The notes beneath the pieces are model-generated. The model ran no database searches. It worked only from the letters and a program-made list of their open reading frames with translations, and was not told the origin of the DNA. A program made the translations under genes and the position numbers. 64,000 nucleotides of DNA, from positions 5,793,354 to 5,857,353 of the forward strand of contig NC_080732.1 in NCBI RefSeq assembly GCF_019097595.1. The letters are read 5' to 3'. Shown here piece after piece: positions 56,175 through 64,000 of this stretch. Every line of letters begins with the position of its first letter. Position 1 is the first letter of the stretch. The stretch is from Hemibagrus wyckioides. Lineage: Eukaryota > Chordata > Actinopteri > Siluriformes > Bagridae.

Positions 56175-57200
56175 TCCATTGCCTTGCTAAAGTATTCACC
56201 CCCTTGCCACCTGGGTTACAAATGACACTTATACAGATTGTTCTGGTTAGTATTTGATTTTTAATTATTGCAAACCCATATGCTAATATTAAAGTCAATT
56301 TTCTAAGTCAGATGTTTGGAGAAGAAAAAAAATGAACTGAAGCACTGAACACTGCTGCTAGCTTAAATGTTCAACCGAACAGCTTCAGGTCAGTTGAAGT
56401 AAGTTTCTACCAGCTTTGCATACTGTTTGGAGTGATTCTTTTGTTTTGTTTTTTGTCCATTCTTCCTGGAAGATTTACTCTAGGTTCTTCGGGTTGATGT
56501 TGTGTGTTGCCTGCAATTTTCAAGATTTTTAGAAGGTTTCAAATCTGGACTTTGATTTGGCCGCTATTTTTCTTAATCTATCTTTATCTATCCTCCTAGA
56601 CTTTTGCTTTTATAGCATTTAGCAGATGCCCTTATCCAGAGTGACTTACATTTTTAACACATTTTATACATCTGAGCAACTGAGGGTTAAGGGCCTTGTT
56701 CAAGGGCCCCAGGACCTAGGATCTGAACACACAACCTTTCAATCAGCACCTTAACCATGCTACCACATCCCTCTCTATTATTCTGCTGAAATTTATGTTT
56801 CCTCCCAATATTTAGTTGTTTTTTTTTGTAAGCAGATTGTTTTATGCCACATTTATTGTCCTACCAATGTGAACTGAAGCCCTGAGCATAAAAATGCATT
56901 TCTAGTGCATGATGCTACCACTACCATGTTTCACTGTTATATAGCACTTTGAAATTTGTCTATTTCTATCTCTGCCTTATCACACCAAAAATACACCTCA
57001 CACTCTCATGCCTTCATATGGCTTTTCTTTCTTTCTTTCTAGCCATCCTGCCATATTGTTCTCAATTATATGGCGCTGTTGAAATGGTTGTCTGGTGCAC
57101 AGTGACTCCATTTTCAGCCACTGCTCTCTGTAACACCTTTAAAGTAACCACTGACTTCATTGTTACGTCTTTCATCACCGGGCTCTGACCAAAAATACAT
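56175..57200. mobile_element. Degraded DNA-transposon-like fish repeat with a nested repeat
   Basis: The start tgccttgctaaagtattcac and blocks tttggagtgattcttttg, ctggactttgatttggccgc, catgatgctaccactaccat and tctggtgcacagtgactcca belong to a dispersed fish repeat that I cannot assign confidently to a superfamily. The segment 56602-56772 is a foreign insertion. No transposase motif is readable. Confidence 0.5.
56602..56772 (+). repeat. TTTACATT/GGCATTTGGCAG dispersed repeat, third nested copy
   Basis: Blocks tagcatttagcagatgccct, tatccagagtgacttacatt, gagcaactgagggttaaggg and ttaaccatgctaccacatcc match the copy at 19849-20040. Confidence 0.75.
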
Positions 57201-59850
57201 TTTGACTTTAGTGTAGTAGCAGTCTGTCTAATTTACTTCCTTCTTTGCATTTACATGATATGTGAGAGTGAGTTAAACATGAGGAACATCCCACAACATT
57301 CCAGTAACTTCCTTTAAGGATGTTTTTTTTAATCGGAAAAAGGAAAAAGTTACACAGTCATTGCAGAAAATGATGTCAGTAAGCAAAATCAGACAATCTC
57401 CAGTAGACGTTATTTACAATTATTGGATCCAAATCTTTATAACTGATGGATCTTACAGTACAAGAGCATGAGGTGGCATTAAAAATACTGACGGGAAGAA
57501 AATGTCTGCATATATTATTTGTTATTCTGACAAATCTGATCAAAAGCACGGGAAAAATTCGATTCAATGTTTTTGCAAGCTTATTTATAAGATGAAGTGT
57601 CAAGCACAGTATATTATAGGCATCAAAAAAAGAAGAAATGCCCAGACTATAATGTTTGGTTATCCCTGACCACCACCACACATATTTCAAAATCCATGCA
57701 ATTCCATAGAGAACGCTTACTCCATTATCTAGGTCTATTTATATTATTCATATAGTGGTGACATTTCAGTGCCAATAAATACAATTACTCAGACACTGTG
57801 TAAAAAATGGATCTCAAATTAACGCTGGATACGGACAGTCCCGACCTTTTCTCTGGTATTTGATGGAGTCATGTAATGAAGTCAATCATCAGTTTTAAAT
57901 GTAGAGAAGAATTTCCACCATTGCTTCCATATCTTGAATATTTAATGTTCAAGATTCTGCGTCATTTCTAGGTCCCCATTTAAATGTAAGCAGATGTGTG
58001 ATGCTGACCGTGTTAACTGCTTTGTACAAAAGGTCAGATTTTCCTCATGCTTAATCTCTTCTACTGAAGCGTGCGTTCAGACAAAACACTGATGGATTTG
58101 ATCTAAAATGGATCAAAGTTCATGCTAGTTCAAGTGCACACCAGCATTAAAGCTTAAAGAGGAATATAGCATATACTGAAAAACTCTGATGTTTCAAAGT
58201 TTCTACTTCTCCCTCAAGTTATTGTCAAAAGTCTCATTTGTAATGAAAGTAGTTGTATTAGTTAATAATGCAAACTAGAAGGATTTTCACTAGTGCTCTC
58301 AGGACCCGACTGTATAGATTTATTAATGTTTGGAGCCGTTAGTAAAGATCAGCAATGTGAGGAGTATCCATAGCCTGAAGCTAAAAGCTCATCCTAGTCG
58401 CTCCTTATATGAGAAGCCATTGTGTTTAAAGGTCAGCTCCTCCACCTTCATTCACAAAAGACCTACAGCCCAAAGGTTTTCTGACACTGAAAGCAGAGAC
58501 ACTGATATTCACAGCACTCTCTGGTGTCACTTTTGCTTTGTTTCGCAGTATTTCTCCACCTTTTTTTCCCTCAGGGATTTTTCCAAGAGACGCCCAGTCG
58601 CTATTCTTGTACCTGTAAAATATGGCGCCCCAATTTCCAACCGGGCAACTTTACCCTTGTGCTGTCTGTTATGAAAAGTGACTAAGAGTTGCTTTTGGGA
58701 AGATGCTGATTGTGTGACCTGGAAGATGACTCAACCAGGAAAGAATAGAGAAGATGAAGAATAAGAGTATTGTGTATTATGTGGTGCGACATTTGCGTGA
58801 CACAGGCAACACAGGCAAAAACACACACTGAAGGATGTCCCTGTTCCTGAAAGAGTCCAGAAGTCTAGAGAGTATTCAAATTGACTGAAAGATGTAGAGT
58901 CATACAATGTCAGGTTTTTTTCACAAGAATAAATAAATAAAACGTACACAATTCTCTCATTTCCCATTTACCTCGCGATGAATGATCAGCCGTGATGTGT
59001 TTGGTATATGAATTAGCTTTTTTAGTTTTAATCTGAAGTAAACCTCTGACTAAAATAAAGCTATAAAGCTCCCAACATTAACAAGGGAAGGTTATAGCAC
59101 CAGTTCCCGATTAATTTGCTGCGAATTTAATGCCTATAGCTCATTCATTCACCTCAAAATTCCTAAATAATTCTATGCCACATCTGTGATGACTGTATCA
59201 TTATCCAGAAGTGGCAGGCTCATATCAAACCGGATAAATTGTAAATAAATTTGTACTTAACTGCTGCTGTAATAATAAAAAATGTCCTGGGCTCAACTTA
59301 GCATGATTCAAATTCTACTTTTATTTCTTACATACATAGCCATATGAGGTGAAATGCTTTCCATCAGTTTTAAATGTAGAGAAGAATTTCTATCGTTGTT
59401 TATTGCTGTTTATTTTTATTTATTTATTTGTTTGTTTTCTAATTATTTTGTTGTTGCTTTTTTACCATTTATTTATTTATTTGTAAATCATTTAAAAAGA
59501 GTTAAAAAGTCTGAGTTCACGTTGAAAATCTGGATTTTTAAAAAGAAAAAGAAAAATTATTTTTCATTCAGAAATTTTAAATACTTATAACAAAAATATA
59601 AATGTTCCATACAATGTTCCAACACAATAGTCCAGTGTGACTATTGTGAATTGACTGTATAACTATAACTATTGTATAACTATTTGTATACAATTAGTGT
59701 GATACATTTAAACCTGTATACTGTTTTGATTTATAATCTGGTGTGTCTCAGAAGAGGATGGACTCCATTTTGAGTCTAATTTCTTTCAAGACTTTCAAGA
59801 CTTCTTGTTCCTTCTCATTATCGTCTCTGGCTTTTTATAACGATCCAAAT
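57200..59850. other. Intergenic DNA, no gene seen
   Basis: The longest open frames (104 codons at 57376-57690 minus, 114 codons at 58330-58674 plus) have no domain, codon pattern or splice context that would support a gene. Confidence 0.5.
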
Positions 59851-59854
59851 CTAA

Positions 59855-59925
59855 TTTCTGTAAAGCTGCTTTGTGACAATGTCTGTTGTTAGAAGCGGTA
59901 TGCAAATGGTTTGATACCAAACTAC
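59855..59925 (-). repeat. Fragment of the aattcaattcaatttgtata dispersed repeat
   Basis: The words ctgtaaagctgctttgtgac and aatgtctgttgttagaagcg match the fragment at 28750, inverted relative to 6559. Confidence 0.6.
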
Positions 59926-60499
59926 TGTATGTGCTGAGAAAGAATTCTACATTCAAGATGGCCGCCATGAATGCGTGACATTTTTATAGACAGTAATGCG
60001 TCATACGGTAACACATAATCAGGTCTGCTAGAGACACTGCAAACTGAGGTCGGGAGGTGATGTTTAAATAATGAAATTTAGTAACGGAATAGTTCCACTG
60101 CAAAACAAACCAAGCCTCGGCTGATCTCACATTCGGTTTAAGAGGGAATATAATCTACAATTTTAGATAAATTATGGACAGATCATGCACATTGATTGTA
60201 CTGGAACCCTAACAGATGCACATGTCATTAAAAGTTATAGGAACTATAAGAAATCGTCGAAATATGTCATCACTGGGCTTGCTTTCTATTATTGTTGTCA
60301 TTTTTCTTTTGATCACACTAACAACATCATTTCATGATCCTGATGATATGGTCTGCAGTTGGACATCAAGAGTAATTTGACATTAGCCGCTTGGTCAAAT
60401 TTGACTTCCGGTTTTTTTTTTTTTTTATTGTATCATGTCGTGATGGAGAGTTTGATTTGTGGCCTAAATTTTGGTATGTTTCTTCTTTTCTCTGTGTTT

Positions 60500-60690
60500 T
60501 TTTTTGCCTCTCCCTCATGTGTGTTTATGCAGATCCACAGAGCCATTTGCTTCCAAATAGCAATCATTAACAGTCTTGTAAACACTGCAATGAGCAGCGG
60601 ATTCTTTCTAATAGTGCATAGCAATTGCTATTGGAAAAAAGACAGCAGATTAGTTGTGCATCTCTAACAAGCCAAATAAATGAGACCATG
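60500..60690. promoter_or_regulatory. Candidate conserved noncoding element
   Basis: A single-copy block with gatccacagagccatttgct, tccaaatagcaatcattaac, cactgcaatgagcagcggat and gcatagcaattgctattgg. It sits directly before a GT microsatellite (60709-60731). Confidence 0.3.
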
Positions 60691-61761
60691 TGAGTGATTA
60701 GGGCCAGATGTGTGTGTGTGTGTGTGTGTGTAGAGTCACAGTTGTAGAAAGGTCCAAACGTCTGACTTAAATTCCATCATCATCAGTTATCAAAAGCTGA
60801 TGTATTTCATGTCAAATTCTATTTTCATTTCGAAAACATCAAAAAAAAAGTGCCTCAATGCTGTGTGTTCCCTCTGACTCAATATACTAAGTTAAAAGTC
60901 ATCAGGACATTCAGACAGATTTCAGTTTTTAATTCTAAAAGCATGTTTGTGGTCCGAATTTTTGGTAGTTCTTTTTATTTTTGCATGGGAAATTCATTCT
61001 TACCAGTATCCTAAATCCCACATTTGCTTGTTTGACCCTGTATCATAATCATTTGAATCACTTTAGCGAGTCAATTCATTTGACTCACCAGTCAGAGCTT
61101 GTCCCAAATAACGACAGAAGGCCGGCAGTCGTCCTCCTAGTGCTGACATTCCCAAAGAGTGGACCAACTGTTAAAAAAAAATAAAAAATACAGCAATTTG
61201 GGACACACCACAAGTTGAATGTCACATTACATTACTCAAAATCGAATGCTGATATGGATGTGTTGCAATAAGAGGTGATATTTCTGTCATTTTCCGTTCA
61301 TGGCAGGACAGCCACAGATGAGTCATTTCCATTAGACTCTTCGCCAAAACAAAAACTGTGATCATAGTAAATTACAATGGAATCAAACTCACAATCAATC
61401 AAATGATGTAGGCTTTATAAGAAACGAGATCCACTTTTATGTTTCTGTATATGTTCAAGCGGAGGAATATGTAAAACGGAAAGAAAATAAAGATATGTGC
61501 ATGTACTTTGTGACTTCAGTTGCAGCAGAGGCTGAAATTTGGCTGATCGTCTGCATTTGGGGTCAAAGGGAATGGTGTGCATGTTTATTTTTGTCTGAAC
61601 AAAAATACTTTAAAAGACCCCAGCTCAGTGCCTTAAACCTGAGATCTATACTGTACGCGTCTAATACAAATAGACTGAAGAAACAGGATGTAGAATATCC
61701 TACCTGTAATAAATAACAACATATCAGGTGTATGATGGATTTTGTTCTCTGAACAATGAGA

Positions 61762-61766
61762 GAGAC

Positions 61767-61805
<39 letters not shown>
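61762..61805. repeat. (GA)n microsatellite
   Basis: An AG run of about 44 bases, with a related gagacagacaga lead-in. Confidence 0.95.
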
Positions 61806-61987
61806 ATTTCATTTGCATTTTTGTAAATCAGTTTCTTCCACAGAAATGAAAACACGGCACAAAAGCACGAGCATGAAAATATACAAAGCAAACCAAAGCG
61901 TACTGTTGTTTTAGTGTATTTAAATGACAAACAAATGCCTCACAGACCTGCTGTGGACTTGGGGAGGGGGTTAATGCACATGCACGC

Positions 61988-62023
61988 ATACACACACACA
62001 TGCACACACACACACACACACTT
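61988..62023. repeat. (CA)n microsatellite, interrupted
   Basis: Two CA runs separated by catg. Confidence 0.9.
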
Positions 62024-62414
62024 AATCTCTATCATTTCACCTCCTGTAACCTGTAACAGTTACACTCATTATCAGGAAATCTTTTTTCTGTCTTTATCAA
62101 TTGACATTTTACAAGGTATAGATTACGCATATTAAACTGTACATCCATATTCCATTGAAAGGAATTTTGTACATATTTCCTCTATTTATAATTATTTTTG
62201 GTGATGGATTTGGTGAATTCATGTAAAAATTGCAACATGTATAACAATCAAACAATGGGAGAGGACTTATAACACAAGGAAGACCCATGACCGATGACCT
62301 TGCTGCTATCTTTGTCAACTTTTTAGGCCACTTTAGTGACTTTATTTCAAAGAAGTGCGCCAAATCAAGTGACTCAACTGATCTCTTTGAGATCATATAA
62401 AACCAAGGCAGTGT

Positions 62415-63035
62415 TCCCAACTACTGATCACTCATCACCAGTAACCAGTCATTGATCACCATTGTTCTTAATAACCAATTATCTATCACCATTGTTGCTA
62501 ACAAGCAATCACTGATTACCATTTTTCCTTATATCCAGTCACTGGTCAACATTGTTTCTTATAACCAGTTAGTGATTACCAGTAGATGTTCCCAGTGACC
62601 AGTCCCTGATCATCATTGACCCAATAATAACTGGGTCAATAATAATAATCAATAATAAATAATGGGTCAATAATAAATAATCACCATTGTTCCCAATGAC
62701 CAGTCATTGATCATCAGCATTGTTCCCAATAACCATTCACTGATCACCATTGTTACCGATAACCAATAACTGATCACCATTGTTCCCAGTAACCAGTAAC
62801 TGATCACCATTATTCACAATAATCATTGATCACCATCATTCTTAAGGACCATTAATTGATCACTATTGTTCCCAGTAACCAGACACTAATCACCATCATT
62901 CCCAATGACCAATAACTGATCACTACTGTTCCCAATATTCCCTGACCACCATTGTTCCCGGTAAACAGTCATTGATCACCATTATTCACAATATTCCCTG
63001 ACCACCATTGTTCCCAATGACCAGTCACTGATCCA
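62415..63035. repeat. 30 bp minisatellite (gatcaccattgttcccaata)
   Basis: The unit is gatcaccattgttcccaata plus accagtcact, 30 bases. I estimate 18-20 diverged copies with small indels. A stretch at 62620-62680 contains a local duplication of gggtcaataataa. Confidence 0.93.
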
Positions 63036-63289
63036 ATACATTTTAAAAGTAACAGTAAGTATAAAGTATAAAAGTGAGTTATTCTGTATCAGTGTCCATT
63101 TCCCAACTCTTCATCACCAACCCCCCCCCATATCCTTTATATCGTTTTTGCAGCATTAATATCTAAATAATTTATAGTACCACCATTGAAAAAGTCCTTT
63201 CCATAAGGAATGTTATTGTTTTCTATTCTCATTAAACACCATTCTGTTCAAGTGGCTTCAGATGACCTTTCTTCATCATGTAAAACATT

Positions 63290-63375
63290 TTGTTATTCAA
63301 AAGACCATGATGATTCACTGAATATGCAAATGAGGCTATGATGTCATCAGCTGAGCATGTATTAGTTAGTAAAGC
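63290..63375. promoter_or_regulatory. Possible regulatory block with an octamer motif
   Basis: It contains atatgcaaatgaggc, an exact POU/octamer ATGCAAAT, next to tgatgtcatcagctgagc (a CRE-like tgatgtcatca palindrome and CAGCTG). The sites lie within 50 bases of each other in single-copy DNA. Confidence 0.25.
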
Positions 63376-63602
63376 ATGTGGGATAACTACTGTGCTTTAT
63401 TCACTAATCTAAAGGTTATACCCTTTTCAGTTAATAATAATAAAATAATAATTTCATTAAAATTCTAATGAAGAAAAGCCTTCAGCCTATCAGTAGCTGA
63501 GTGAGAGAACAAGCATTAATTGATGCAGACGTGTAAACGCAGCGACACATGGAAGCACTTACAGCATTAGGGACCTCCTGGCTGCTGCATCCATGTGTAC
63601 AA

Positions 63603-63627
63603 GTGTGTGTGTGTGTGTGTGTGTGCG
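63603..63627. repeat. (GT)n microsatellite
   Basis: A GT run ending in gtgcgtg. A complementary CA run occurs at 63791-63813. Confidence 0.9.
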
Positions 63628-64000
63628 TGATGGAGATGGAGTCTGTCTTTTATCAGTCTCCATTTGAATGGACAGCATTTGTGCTGCTCCTGTTAATTTG
63701 TGTGAGTGCGGGGCAGCAGGTGGGACTTGCTGTCTCGTCTTAATCACATGACAACAGAGTCTCCACACCTGGACATTGGACACACTCACTCACACACACA
63801 CACACACACACACAGATGACACCTGGCGCTTTTCTGCTTTTACGGCTCCAAAATATCACCCAGAGAGACAGTCCTGTCCAGCACACATATTTGTTCAGTC
63901 TTATGTGGGGGAACAGAATGATGTGATTGTCTTTAAATGTTCTCAAAACACAGGAAGACAGCTGTCTTTATGTTGCCTTCCCGAATCAGAGTTTCCAGAT

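Noticed and set aside
58330..58674. 114-codon open frame as a possible gene
   Set aside because: No domain, no plausible splice structure and average composition. Frames of this length are expected by chance in 64 kb.

Overview
The window is vertebrate nuclear DNA, almost certainly from a teleost fish and probably an otophysan such as a catfish or a relative. The signs are two intron-containing vertebrate genes with GT/AG splice sites, low gene density, many CA/GATA/TTCC microsatellites, several decayed Tc1/mariner elements, tRNA-derived SINEs and interspersed repeats that I recognise as fish-type. I see no prokaryotic, viral or CRISPR-type locus.

Region 1 (1-5.1 kb) is repeat-rich: a short MITE, a possible 3' end of an upstream gene, a Tc1 remnant, and a MITE containing two head-to-head Tc1 fragments. 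It ends with a CTCF-like motif and a CT/CA repeat directly before the first gene. Region 2 (5.14-15.4 kb, + strand) is a ten-exon terf1 (TRF1) gene. Its reading frame joins across all introns to a 372-residue protein with a TRF homology domain and a C-terminal telobox/Myb domain. The introns are filled with repeats: a SINE with a perfect target-site duplication, nested dispersed repeats, a 2.4 kb minisatellite and three DNA-transposon remnants.

Region 3 (15.4-23.7 kb) separates the genes. It holds a degenerate minisatellite, tetranucleotide arrays, a Tc1 remnant with a nested 192 bp insertion, and a LINE-like tail with a long TCTA array. Region 4 (23.8-27.1 kb, + strand) is a two-exon msc (musculin) bHLH gene of 153 residues. 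Its single intron carries about 650 bp of degenerate CCTAAA/CCCTAA sequence.

Region 5 (27.1-64 kb) has no recognisable protein gene. Its main landmark is a roughly 7 kb satellite (28.9-36.1 kb) built from related 13, 16, 29 and 32 bp units. The rest is AT-rich DNA with dispersed repeats, minisatellites and several non-repetitive islands that read like conserved noncoding elements. From memory, MSC in mammals borders a large gene-poor interval leading to EYA1, so long-range enhancers are plausible here, but that is inference.

The two genes do not form a pathway: terf1 acts in telomere shelterin, msc is a developmental transcription repressor. Their proximity agrees with the known linkage of TERF1 and MSC on human chromosome 8q. 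I found no convincing previously undescribed gene system. The most unusual structures are the composite satellite, the telomere-like array in the msc intron, and the datable repeat nestings.
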